From contig CAVYRL010000002.1 in assembly GCA_963771025.1 (NCBI GenBank), forward strand, positions 124,001 through 188,000: 64,000 nt of DNA. The letters run 5' to 3'. Origin of the DNA: Miltoncostaea sp963771025. GTDB taxonomy: Bacteria > Actinomycetota > Thermoleophilia > Miltoncostaeales > Miltoncostaeaceae. A program made the position numbers and the translations under genes. Below the pieces are notes generated by a model, which had not been told where the DNA came from, ran no database searches, and saw nothing but the letters and a program-made list of their open reading frames with translations. Each line of letters opens with the position of its first letter. The first letter of the stretch is position 1. Positions 28,431-44,558 of this stretch are shown piece by piece.

Positions 28431-29153
28431 GTGGCCAAGCGCGGCAGGCGATACCAGCAGGCGAAGTCCGAGATCGACACCGAGCGGGTGTACCACCCGC
28501 TGCAGGCGGTCAAGCTCATCAAGGCCCAGGAGCTCACGCGCTTCGACCCCACGGTCGAGGTGCACATGCGGCTGGGCGTCAACGTGCGGCACGCCGACCA
28601 GCAGCTGCGCGGCACGATCAGCCTGCCCCACGGGACGGGCAAGGACGTCTCGGTGGTGGTCTTCGCCGAGGGCGACAAGGCCCGTGAGGCCGAGGCCGCG
28701 GGAGCCGACGTCGTCGGCGGCGACGACCTCGCCAAGCGCATCCAGGAGGGCTTCACCGACTTCGACGTGGCCATCGCCACGCCCGACATGATGGGAACGG
28801 TCGGCAAGCTCGGCCGGATCCTCGGACCCTCGGGCAAGATGCCGAACCCGAAGAGCGGCACGGTGACGTTCGACGTCGCCAAGGCCGTCTCCGACGTCAA
28901 GGCCGGCAAGGTCGAGTACCGCACGGACCGTGCGGGCAACATCCACCTCGGCATCGGCCGCCGCTCCTTCGAGGAGCGTCAGCTGATCGAGAACTACCAG
29001 GTGGTGCTCGAGGAGATCGTCCGCGTCAAGCCGGCGGCCGCCAAGGGCAAGTACCTCCGCTCGATCACCCTCGCCCAGACCATGGGCCCGGGCGTCCCGG
29101 TGGACACCACCCGCACCACCCCCGCCGACGTGCTCGAGGAGCCCGCCGCCTAG
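28431..29153 (+). CDS. rplA: Ribosomal protein uL1
   Basis: 240 residues from the GTG at 28431, preceded by AGAGGAGCA. The N-terminus AKRGRRYQQAKSEID and the signature PDMMGTVGKLGRILGPSGKMPNPK are typical. The frame is open further upstream (to 28338), but that part is not L1-like and contains the promoter-like site. L1 binds 23S rRNA at the exit-site stalk and in other bacteria represses its own operon through the mRNA leader. Confidence 0.96.
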   Translation: MAKRGRRYQQAKSEIDTERVYHPLQAVKLIKAQELTRFDPTVEVHMRLGVNVRHADQQLRGTISLPHGTGKDVSVVVFAEGDKAREAEAAGADVVGGDDLAKRIQEGFTDFDVAIATPDMMGTVGKLGRILGPSGKMPNPKSGTVTFDVAKAVSDVKAGKVEYRTDRAGNIHLGIGRRSFEERQLIENYQVVLEEIVRVKPAAAKGKYLRSITLAQTMGPGVPVDTTRTTPADVLEEPAA

Positions 29154-29186
29154 AGCCCGCACACGGCACAGACCCGACCGAAGACC

Positions 29187-29234
29187 CACGGGGGCGGCTC
29201 AGCCGCCTCAATCCGCCCAATCGGGCGACCCGTG
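29187..29234 (+). promoter_or_regulatory. L10-leader-like structured RNA before rplJ
   Basis: An outer stem CACGGG/CCCGTG (29187-29192 with 29229-29234) encloses two perfect hairpins, GGCGGC-TCA-GCCGCC and CGCCC-AATC-GGGCG. Just upstream is ACCGAAGACC, which resembles the kink-turn of the L10 leader that binds the L10-(L12)n complex for feedback control; AGGTTGGCGA follows on the 3' side. The layout and place match the known leader, but no covariance search was run. Confidence 0.6.
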
Positions 29235-29317
29235 CGAGGTTGGCGACGCGCACGGCTCCCCCTGGGGCGCCTCCGCTCTCGCCCGCTCGCACGGCGGGAA
29301 CAACCGGAGGTGAACCC

Positions 29318-29848
29318 CTGAGACGAGAAGAGAAGACCGAGGCCATAACGGCCCTGAGCGCGCGCCTCGCCGCCGCCGACACCGTCTTCGCGACCGACTA
29401 CCGCGGCCTGACGGTCAAGCAGATCTCGGAGCTGCGCACGCGGCTTCGCGGCGCCGAGACCGACTACACGGTGGTCAAGAACACGCTCGCGCGGCGCGCG
29501 GCGGCGGACACCGGTCGCGAGGCCCTGCTGCCGTACCTGGCGGGCCCCACGGGCATCGCCTGGGTGAGTGGCGACCCGGCGGTGGCGGCCAAGGTGCTCG
29601 ACGAGTTCGCCGGGGAGCACTCGGACGCGTTCGCGATCAAGGGCGGCCTGCTCGAGGGGAACGACATCCCGACGGCCGACGTCACCCGCCTGGCGAAGCT
29701 CCCGCCCAAGCAGGTGCTCATGGGTCAGCTGGCCGGTGGCATCGCGGCCCCGCTCAGCGGGCTCGCCGGTGGCCTGTCCAATCTGATCGGCGGGCTCGCC
29801 CGCACGCTGGCCGCCCTCCAGGCCCAGAAGGAGTCCGGCGCGGCCTGA
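29318..29848 (+). CDS. rplJ: Ribosomal protein uL10
   Basis: 176 residues if initiated at the CTG at 29318, which lies seven bases after a perfect GGAGG. This gives the natural N-terminus MRREEKTEAI; no in-frame ATG, GTG or TTG fits. L10 anchors L7/L12 to the ribosome stalk (C-terminal helix GGLARTLAALQAQKES). The non-standard start may keep the synthesis rate in check together with the leader upstream. rplL follows after 55 bases. Confidence 0.93.
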   Translation: MRREEKTEAITALSARLAAADTVFATDYRGLTVKQISELRTRLRGAETDYTVVKNTLARRAAADTGREALLPYLAGPTGIAWVSGDPAVAAKVLDEFAGEHSDAFAIKGGLLEGNDIPTADVTRLAKLPPKQVLMGQLAGGIAAPLSGLAGGLSNLIGGLARTLAALQAQKESGAA

Positions 29849-29903
29849 GCCGCGCCGGACCGCAACCCTCTTTCAATTTCACGTTTCACACCGAGGAGAA
29901 GAC

Positions 29904-30281
29904 ATGGCGACGACTGAAGAGTGGATCGACGAGCTCAAGAGCATTTCCGTGCTGGAGCTGTCCGAGCGCATCAAGGCTCTCGAGGAGACCTTCGGCGTGA
30001 CCGCCGCGGCCCCCGTGGCCGCCGCCGCCGCGCCCGCGGCCGCTGACGCCGGTGCCGTCGCCGAGGAGCAGACGGCCTTCACCGTCAGCCTCGACGCCGC
30101 CGGCGACAAGAAGATCCAGGTGATCAAGGTCGTCCGCGCGGTGACCGGCCTGGGCCTGAAGGAGGCCAAGGAGCTGGTGGACAACGCCCCGAGCGCGGTC
30201 AAGGAGGGCGTCACCAAGGAGGAGGCCGATCAGGTCAAGGGCCAGCTCGAGGAGGCCGGCGGCGTGGTCAGCGTCAAGTAG
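29904..30281 (+). CDS. rplL: Ribosomal protein bL12 (L7/L12)
   Basis: 125 residues. N-terminal dimerisation domain, Ala/Pro-rich hinge (about residues 36-55), and C-terminal factor-binding domain with KIQVIKVVRAVTGLGLKEAKELVD. A strong GAGGAGAAG ribosome site precedes the ATG, fitting its multi-copy need. It is closed by the terminator at 30307; rpoBC, which usually follows, is 4.7 kb away. Confidence 0.97.
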   Translation: MATTEEWIDELKSISVLELSERIKALEETFGVTAAAPVAAAAAPAAADAGAVAEEQTAFTVSLDAAGDKKIQVIKVVRAVTGLGLKEAKELVDNAPSAVKEGVTKEEADQVKGQLEEAGGVVSVK

Positions 30282-30306
30282 TCCGCGACTCCGCATCGAG
30301 CGATGT

Positions 30307-30342
30307 GAGCGGCCGTCCACCCAGCCGGGTGGACGGCCGCTC
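30307..30342 (+). terminator. Strong hairpin terminator after rplL
   Basis: A perfect 16-pair stem, GAGCGGCCGTCCACCC and its complement, around the loop AGCC, 25 bases after the rplL stop; a T-rich stretch (GTGTCTCTGATTGCTT) follows. It separates the rplJL unit from the subtilase genes. Confidence 0.85.
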
Positions 30343-30366
30343 GTGTCTCTGATTGCTTCCCGGGCC

Positions 30367-31836
30367 GTGAGGACTCGCGCATCCATCGTTGTGGCGCTCG
30401 TCGCGGCGATGGCCGCGACGCCCGTGGCCCACGCGGCCCTGCTCAGCCAGGGCGCCGTGCGCGTCGGCGCGGACGTGCTCTGGAGCCGCGGGGTCCTCGG
30501 CCAGGGCCAGACCGTGGCGGTCGTGGACAAGGGCTTCGCCGGCCTCGACCGGTCGATCGCCCTGGGCGAGTTGCCCCCCCGCGCCGACATGACGGTCCAG
30601 CTCTTCGATCCGGCGGGGAGCCTCGACGGCGCGGACGAGTTCGGCCTTCCGAGCCCCCACGGCGTGCGGATGGCCGAGATCATCCACGACATCGCCCCCG
30701 ACGCCCACCTCGTGCTGGTGGGCTATCGGACGCTCGCCCAGTTCGAGGAGGCCGCGGCATGGGTGGCGGCGCAGGGCATCCCTGTGGCCAGCCACTCCAA
30801 CTCGTTCGTCACCCCGCCCTTCGACGGCACCGGTGAAGCGGCCCGCGCGGTGAACGCCGCGGCCGCGGCGGGGGTGCTGTGGGTCAACTCGGCCGGCAAC
30901 TTCGCCCAGCGCCACTGGCGCGGCCTCGCGCCGTCCGGTGGCGCCGTCATCCCGATCGCGCCGGCCGCCGGCGCTCCGCTGCTGTTCAGCCTCGCCTGGG
31001 GGTCGCCCGCCGTCAGCGCGAGCATCTCGGTCGAGCGTCAGGACCCAGCGGGAGCGTGGACGGAGGTGCAGCACAGCACCTCGGCATCCCCGATCAACGC
31101 GGTAACCACCGCGCTCATGACCGACGGGGGCGCGTACCGCGTCGTCGTCCGGCAGGAGGCCGGGCCGCCCGCTGAGCTCGACCTCTTCTCCCGCACCGTG
31201 GGCTTCGGGCCCGCGGCGGTGGCCGACGGCAGCATCCCGACTCCGGGCGACGCGGCCGGGTCCGTGACCGTCGGAGCGGTCAAGTGGACCGGCACGACCA
31301 TCGAGCCCTATTCCTCACGCGGCCGCGCCGGCCAGGGCAAGCCCGATCTGGTGGGCCCGACGTACATCACGTCCAACCCCGAGTGGCCCGGCACCGCGGG
31401 CACATCCGCGTCCACGCCCCACGTCGCGGGCATCGCCCTCCTCTTGCGTCAGGCCCGGATGGCCGCCGGCCAGCCCGCGGACCGGGCCACGCTGCGCGGC
31501 GCCCTGATCGCGAGCGCTCTCGACCTCGGCGCGCCGGGACCGGACCCGGTCTTCGGGTCGGGCATGGCGCGCGCGGACACGTCGGCGCCCAGGGTTCGGG
31601 TCCAGGTCAGCCCGGGCAGGACCCGGGTCGTGAGGGTGCGCGCCCGCGACGCCGGTACGATCCGTCAGGTGGCGATCACCTTGAACGGGCGGAGGCTCCG
31701 CGCGGTCCGGAGGCCCGTGGTGGGGGTCCGCCTGCCCGCGCTCCGGCGGCGGGCCAACCGGCTCGTGGTGACCGCCAACGACATGGCCGGGAACGTCGGG
31801 GTGCGCACCCGGATCCTCAGGGGCCCGTCCCGCTGA
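30367..31836 (+). CDS. Secreted subtilisin-like serine protease (S8), copy 1
   Basis: 489 residues. Signal peptide at residues 1-23 (RTRASIVVALVAAMAATPVAHA). Catalytic triad Asp54 (VVDKG), His98 (PHGVRMAE) and Ser347 (GTSASTPH), with NSAGN as the oxyanion Asn region. The C-terminal ~80 residues are an Arg/Val-rich beta domain. The first residue after the catalytic Asp is Lys, not Ser/Thr as in classic subtilisins. No separate inhibitor propeptide is evident. GTG start at 30367; the earlier in-frame GTG at 30343 sits right against the terminator. The paralogue follows with a CTGA overlap. Confidence 0.88.
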   Translation: MRTRASIVVALVAAMAATPVAHAALLSQGAVRVGADVLWSRGVLGQGQTVAVVDKGFAGLDRSIALGELPPRADMTVQLFDPAGSLDGADEFGLPSPHGVRMAEIIHDIAPDAHLVLVGYRTLAQFEEAAAWVAAQGIPVASHSNSFVTPPFDGTGEAARAVNAAAAAGVLWVNSAGNFAQRHWRGLAPSGGAVIPIAPAAGAPLLFSLAWGSPAVSASISVERQDPAGAWTEVQHSTSASPINAVTTALMTDGGAYRVVVRQEAGPPAELDLFSRTVGFGPAAVADGSIPTPGDAAGSVTVGAVKWTGTTIEPYSSRGRAGQGKPDLVGPTYITSNPEWPGTAGTSASTPHVAGIALLLRQARMAAGQPADRATLRGALIASALDLGAPGPDPVFGSGMARADTSAPRVRVQVSPGRTRVVRVRARDAGTIRQVAITLNGRRLRAVRRPVVGVRLPALRRRANRLVVTANDMAGNVGVRTRILRGPSR

Positions 31837-33923
31837 CCCAGCGGTTGCCACTGCTCGCCCTCGGCATCGCGGCCGGAGCGCTGATGGCATCGGCCGGGAC
31901 CTCCCCGGCGCCGGCCGCGCCGGCCTCCTTGACGGTCGACGCCCGTCCCGGCCAGACCGCGAAGGTCTCCGCCGCCCTGGCGCGCGGCGGTCTCAAGGTC
32001 CAGCGGCGCAACGGGCGCCGGTTGCAGGTGGTCGCCGACCCCTCGCGCGCCGCCGCGCTGGCCCGCATTCCCGGAGTGGCCGGGGCCCGCACCGCGACGG
32101 CGTCCTTCGGCGACACGCTGGCCGAGAGCCAGGGCGTGTGGCGCAGCGGCGCCGATGTGCTGGGCAGGGTGGCCGGCGGTGGGGCCGGATTGAAGATCGC
32201 CATCCTCGACCTCGGCTTCGGGGCCAACATCCCACGCCTCCAGGCCCTCGGCGAGATGCCGCCCCCCTCCCGCGTCCAGTCGCTCAGCTTCGACGCCGCC
32301 GCGGGCCTCGCCGGGAGCAACGCATACGGCCACAGGACCAACCACGGCGAGCTCGTCGCCCAGACGGTCTACGACTACGCGCCCGCGGCCCAGTACATCT
32401 TCATCAACTACCACACCGAGGCCGATTTCCTGGCGGCCACCGACGCGCTGATCGCCCTTCATCCGGACATCGTCGTCCACTCGAACAGCTTCATCGAGGG
32501 GCCCTTCGACGGCACCGGTCCGCTCGCGCGCGCCGTCGATCGCGCCGCGAACGCCGGGATCCTCTGGTTCAACTCGGCCGGCAACTATGCCCTGACGCAC
32601 TGGGAGGGCCCCTGGGTCGATGCCGACGGCGACGGCAATCTCGACTGGCCCAACGGCGACAACTGGACCTTCGCGCGCGCCGCCGGCCAGCCGATCACCT
32701 TCGGGCTCTCCTGGACCTCGCCGCCCGGCGGCCCGCCGACCGACCTCGATCTGATCCTCGAGCGCCAGCAGGCCGACGGCACGTGGAGTCCGGCCATGGG
32801 GTCGACCGACCGGCAGTCGGCGGGGCTGCCGACGTCGGAGCGGATCACCGGGTACTCGCCCCCCGTCAACGGCGTCTTCCGCATCCGGGTCGTCCGCTTC
32901 TCGGGCCCGCCGCCGGAGGGCCCGGTCACCCTGTACTCGCGCGAGATCCCCATGGCCGCCATCGGCGGGACGGCCGTGAGCAGCCTCCCGACCCCCGGCG
33001 ACGCGGCGGGCTCCATCACCGTCGGCGCGGTCGACTGGCGCGGCAACGCGCTCAAGAAGTACTCGTCACAGGGCCCGACCGACGACGGCCGGGTGAAACC
33101 CGAGGTCTCGGCGCCGACCAACACCCAGGCCATGGGTCCCAACGGGTTCCGCGGCGTCGGGGGCACCTCGATCGCGGCCCCCAACGCGGCGGGCGCGGCG
33201 GCGGTGCTGCTGGCCGCCGCGCGCCGGGCCGGCGGCAGCCCGTCCGCGGCCGAGGTGCGGTCGCAGCTCCTCGGTCTGGCCCTCGATCTCGGCGCGCCCG
33301 GGCCGGACGACGTCTTCGGCTGGGGTCGCGTGCGCGTGAGCATGGACCCGCCGCGGCTGGTCCGGCGGGTGCCGGCCCCCCTCGCATCGGTGCGCAAGCG
33401 GGTGACGGTCAAGTTCCGCACGATCACGCGGTCGCGCATCACCGGCTCCTGGTCGCTCACGATCGACGGCCAGTCCGTCACCGCCCGACCCCAGAGATAC
33501 CCTCGCGGCGTCACGGTCGACACCCGCCGGCTCACGGAGGGGTGGCATCTGTTCGCCGCGCAGGTCGCTGATGCGCCGGGCAACCTGGGAGCGTCCCAGT
33601 GGTCGGTCTTCGTCGACAACACGAGGCCGACGCTCGCGATCAGGGTCGTCAGGCAGGCCAGGAGGAAGGCCGCCAAGAAGCGGGACGTGAGGCTGGTGGT
33701 GGCCGCCAAGGATCGCGTCGGGGTCGGCAAGCTGACCGCGACGGCGACGATCAGGACAGCCGCCGGTCGCAGGCTCTCGAGGAAGGTCACCCGCTTCGCC
33801 CCCGGCCCGCTCCGGATGGTCCGGCTCGGTCGACTCGCGACCGGGCGCTACCGCCTTCGTCTCGACGTGGCCGACCGCGCGGGCAATCGCACCACGCGCA
33901 CCCGTCGCATCACGGTCCGCTGA
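31833..33923 (+). CDS. Secreted subtilisin-like serine protease (S8), copy 2
   Basis: 696 residues if begun at the CTG at 31833, which overlaps the previous stop (CTGA) with CAGGGG upstream. TTG at 31845 is the alternative. A signal peptide (RLPLLALGIAAGALMASAG) and a ~70-residue propeptide-like region precede the protease domain with Asp126 (ILDLG), His171 (NHGEL) and Ser446 (GTSIAAPN). It shares HSNSF, PFDGTG, LW-NSAGN and TPGDAAGS blocks with copy 1, so the pair arose by tandem duplication. Copy 2 has an additional C-terminal ~190-residue basic region with beta-rich, bacterial-Ig-like repeats (DNTRPTLAIRV...). Confidence 0.87.
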   Translation: MTQRLPLLALGIAAGALMASAGTSPAPAAPASLTVDARPGQTAKVSAALARGGLKVQRRNGRRLQVVADPSRAAALARIPGVAGARTATASFGDTLAESQGVWRSGADVLGRVAGGGAGLKIAILDLGFGANIPRLQALGEMPPPSRVQSLSFDAAAGLAGSNAYGHRTNHGELVAQTVYDYAPAAQYIFINYHTEADFLAATDALIALHPDIVVHSNSFIEGPFDGTGPLARAVDRAANAGILWFNSAGNYALTHWEGPWVDADGDGNLDWPNGDNWTFARAAGQPITFGLSWTSPPGGPPTDLDLILERQQADGTWSPAMGSTDRQSAGLPTSERITGYSPPVNGVFRIRVVRFSGPPPEGPVTLYSREIPMAAIGGTAVSSLPTPGDAAGSITVGAVDWRGNALKKYSSQGPTDDGRVKPEVSAPTNTQAMGPNGFRGVGGTSIAAPNAAGAAAVLLAAARRAGGSPSAAEVRSQLLGLALDLGAPGPDDVFGWGRVRVSMDPPRLVRRVPAPLASVRKRVTVKFRTITRSRITGSWSLTIDGQSVTARPQRYPRGVTVDTRRLTEGWHLFAAQVADAPGNLGASQWSVFVDNTRPTLAIRVVRQARRKAAKKRDVRLVVAAKDRVGVGKLTATATIRTAAGRRLSRKVTRFAPGPLRMVRLGRLATGRYRLRLDVADRAGNRTTRTRRITVR

Positions 33924-33940
33924 TTGGTAGAAATCGGGTT

Positions 33941-33954
33941 GTGCGATCGCGCAC
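33941..33954 (+). other. Short inverted repeat upstream of a 66-residue gene
   Basis: GTGCG-ATCG-CGCAC in the 59-base gap after subtilase copy 2. It could be an operator or a weak hairpin; there is no further support. Confidence 0.3.
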
Positions 33955-33982
33955 GATGGTTCCCGAACCCCGGAGGATTTCG

Positions 33983-34183
33983 ATGCCGCTCGAGCAGTCT
34001 CAGAAGAGCCAGCTGCGCGACAAGGTCTCAACGGCCAACAAGAGCAACGTGGACGCGGTGGCGGACGAGGTCAACGCCGCCCTCGCCGGCCTCGACGCCG
34101 ACGACAAGGACTACGCACGCCTTCAGGGATGGCTCGAGGACCTCTCCGTCGTCAAGGGCGGCGGCGTCCCCGGCAAGTTCTAG
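33983..34183 (+). CDS. Small charged hypothetical protein
   Basis: 66 residues, helical and highly charged (QSQKSQLRDKVSTANKSNVD, ADDKDYARLQGWLEDL), ending GGGVPGKF. CGGAGG lies six bases before the ATG, a good ribosome site, which is the main evidence. No family, signal or membrane segment is recognised. Confidence 0.65.
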   Translation: MPLEQSQKSQLRDKVSTANKSNVDAVADEVNAALAGLDADDKDYARLQGWLEDLSVVKGGGVPGKF

Positions 34184-34264
34184 CCCACCTCCGCGGTCGT
34201 CCTCCACGGTCGCCCTCCGGCGGCCGCGAGGGGACGAGCCGGAGAGCGGGCTCAGGGCGGGTCC

Positions 34265-34768
34265 TCAGCGGGTCCGTCCCCGCGGGGTCTGCAGCAGCCG
34301 CTGCAGCCGGCGGGTCTCGGCGAGGGCGTTGAGGGGGCGGCGGTCCGGCGGGCCGGTGCGCCCGCGCTGGATGCGCTCCTCGCGGCCCTCGCGGGCCTCG
34401 ACCCACCGCTCGTAGGCCGCGATCAGGCCGAGCAGGTTCTCCACCAGCGCCAGGCCCGCGCCGCCGCCGGGATAGGGCTCGCCGTCCAGCAGCAGGGTGC
34501 TGGAGTCGGCGATCCACGCCAACTCGCCGCCGCCGGGCCGGGCGGCGCGGATGCCGCTCAGCGAGACCCGGACGGCCAGGCCGTGCCACTCGCGCTTGAG
34601 CACGCCGGGCTCCACGGCGGGGCGGAACCCGAAGGCCCGCATGCGACGCCGCTCGTCCGGCGAGCTCCACTGGCGGTGGGTCGCCTCCAGAAGAGCCGGC
34701 AGCCGGGCGTCGAGGGCGTCGTGGCCCTCCGAGCGATCGCCGTATGAGGGAAGAGACGGTGACGCCAT
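34265..34768 (-). CDS. Hypothetical protein upstream of rpoB, opposite strand
   Basis: 167 residues, Arg-rich, no recognised family. The central part contains VRVSLSGIRAARPGGGELAWIADSS and LLLDGEPYPGGGAGLALVENLLGLIAAYERWVEAREGREE. A CATACT -10-like element lies eight bases before the ATG. The frame is open further upstream to 34921, but that part would cover the rpoB promoter region. It diverges from rpoB. Confidence 0.6.
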   Translation of the reverse strand: MASPSLPSYGDRSEGHDALDARLPALLEATHRQWSSPDERRRMRAFGFRPAVEPGVLKREWHGLAVRVSLSGIRAARPGGGELAWIADSSTLLLDGEPYPGGGAGLALVENLLGLIAAYERWVEAREGREERIQRGRTGPPDRRPLNALAETRRLQRLLQTPRGRTR

Positions 34769-34920
34769 GGTGGAGGAGTATGCACAACCCGCACCGACCC
34801 GGTGTGCGAGCGCCGACCAGGGTGCTAGAGTGACCGGCCTTGGCCGATGGGTTCTATTGACGGCGCCTGACCACGTTTGGCAGCCGCCTTTGGTCGCTCG
34901 CACAAGCGCGGGCTCGACCA

Positions 34921-34950
34921 TTGATACCCAAGGCCCGCTGGTGATATCGT
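34921..34950 (+). promoter_or_regulatory. Probable rpoBC promoter
   Basis: TTGATA (34921-34926), 18-base spacer, TATCGT (34945-34950), about 73 bases before the rpoB start; GATATC at 16 bases is an alternative -10. It lies in the 255-base gap 34769-35023, where I see no gene. A polymerase operon promoter is needed here because the usual rplJL-rpoBC linkage is broken. Confidence 0.5.
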
Positions 34951-35023
34951 TCGCCGTTGCGCCCGAGCCGGACTACCGGCTCTTCGCCGTCCCCCGCCCG
35001 CTCTCGTCAGGAGGCCTCGCGAC

Positions 35024-38791
<3,768 letters not shown>

Positions 38792-38924
38792 AGGGGCCGG
38801 CGGGCCGCCGTGACCGATCCCCCGGGGTCGGTCACGGCGCGGTCCCGCCTGACGACGGTCGGAGTCTTCCGCCGCGAACGCGCACGAGAGGCGCGGATCG
38901 CGGCAAACGAGAAAGGCGCTTCAC

Positions 38925-43439
<4,515 letters not shown>

Positions 43440-43484
43440 CGGCTCCGGTGGAGCCCTCGGGCTCCGCCGCGCGACCGCACTGGA

Positions 43485-43510
43485 GAACGGCCCGGGAAAC
43501 CGGGCCGTTC
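43485..43510 (+). terminator. Hairpin terminator after rpoC
   Basis: GAACGGCCCGG, tetraloop GAAA, CCGGGCCGTTC: eleven perfect pairs with a stable GNRA loop. Two overlapping smaller hairpins (GGCTCC-GGT-GGAGCC and GGAGCCC-TC-GGGCTCC) lie between it and the stop. No U-run. The rest of 43440-43666 shows no gene. Confidence 0.7.
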
Positions 43511-43666
43511 CCGGTTGTGCCCCCGGAGCTCTTGCGTCGGCGGGCCCCGGGGGTGCCGCACCTCGAACGCCGGACGGGCCGGCTGCCCCCGCGGTCGGCG
43601 CCCGGCGGAGCCCCCGGGAGGAGATCGTCATCGTCGGCGGGGACAGCCGGCCCGGCCGGGCGAGGA

Positions 43667-44473
43667 CTAGTTGCCGGCGCCGTCCGGGTCGGGGAACCGC
43701 ACGTGGATGTGGTCGTCGTGGCCGGGCCACACCATCACCCCGCTCCCGTGCAGATCAAGGTTCGGGCCCACGAAGATGTAGCTCGCGCCGGCGGCGATGA
43801 ACCGGTTGACGAGCGCCTGGGTCGCGGCCCGGTCGTAGGTGCTCGGGTCCACCGCACGCTCGGCGCCGTCACGTCGTATCAGGCGGATGTCCACGTCCAC
43901 GCCGTTCTGGTGCGAGGAGTGCCCGACGACCGGTCCGGTGAAGGGCCCGCCCGACTCGTGCGCCAGGTCGCCGATCCCGAGGCGGGGGCCGTTCGGGTGG
44001 CGCGCCGCCCACCAGCGCGCGACCCCGCGCACCTCTCGAATCAGCATCGCCGTGCCCCAGGTGCGGTCGCCGCCGCCGGGGGGCTCCTGGGTCGCCGGGT
44101 TGTAGGTGTAGTAGCCGACGCCCTCGGCCGGCAGGCGCACGCCGCCCTCGAGCGACCCCGCGTTGGGCGTGCCGTGCGCGATCGAGTCGTGCCACACCAC
44201 CGCCTCGAGGGGCGGCGCGGGCGGGTCGGCCGTCGTCGTCACGACCAGGGCCCTGGCGGCGACCGGCACCGGTGCGGCCACGGCCGCGGCGATACCCGCG
44301 GCTCCGCCGTTGCCTCCCATGGCGGCGAGCGGCACCAGGCCGGCGGTCGCCGCGAGCAGTGCCATCCAGGTCCAGGGCCTGCGGGTACGCGGCTGGTGCG
44401 CGCGCGTGCTGACGGAGGCGGCGCACGCGGGACAGCAGTGGAGCGCCTCGCGACGTAGCCGGCGGGTTCCCAT
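43667..44473 (-). CDS. Secreted LAS-family peptidase resembling murein endopeptidase MepA (M74)
   Basis: 268 residues. An N-terminal CCPAC motif precedes one membrane or signal helix (WTWMALLAATAGLVPLAAMGG). The peptidase domain shows GHSSHQNGVDVDIRLI, with the His-x(6)-Asp zinc motif, and a C-terminal HDDHIHVRF with the His-x-His. In MepA this fold cuts D-Ala-meso-DAP crosslinks in peptidoglycan; here that is inferred. The cytoplasmic Cys-rich N-terminus is unusual. It ends just after the rpoC terminator on the opposite strand and diverges from the gene at 44559. Confidence 0.8.
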   Translation of the reverse strand: MGTRRLRREALHCCPACAASVSTRAHQPRTRRPWTWMALLAATAGLVPLAAMGGNGGAAGIAAAVAAPVPVAARALVVTTTADPPAPPLEAVVWHDSIAHGTPNAGSLEGGVRLPAEGVGYYTYNPATQEPPGGGDRTWGTAMLIREVRGVARWWAARHPNGPRLGIGDLAHESGGPFTGPVVGHSSHQNGVDVDIRLIRRDGAERAVDPSTYDRAATQALVNRFIAAGASYIFVGPNLDLHGSGVMVWPGHDDHIHVRFPDPDGAGN

Positions 44474-44546
44474 GGGGGATTGACGGTAACACCGGTCGGG
44501 ACGTTTCCCCTGCAACGACCGTTGTAGAACGGCGTTCGGGAGGAAC

Positions 44547-44552
44547 TAGGCT
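44547..44552 (+). promoter_or_regulatory. -10-like TAGGCT six bases before the gene at 44559
   Basis: TAGGCT, AGAGCG, ATG. Same spacing as at mocA, the yceI-family gene and hsp20. A GGGAGG further upstream is too far (about 15 bases) to be a normal ribosome site. Confidence 0.5.
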
Positions 44553-44558
44553 AGAGCG

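Noticed and set aside
30343..30366. Earlier GTG start for subtilase copy 1
   Set aside because: It follows the rplL terminator stem by one base; a transcript starting there is implausible, and the later GTG gives a standard signal peptide.
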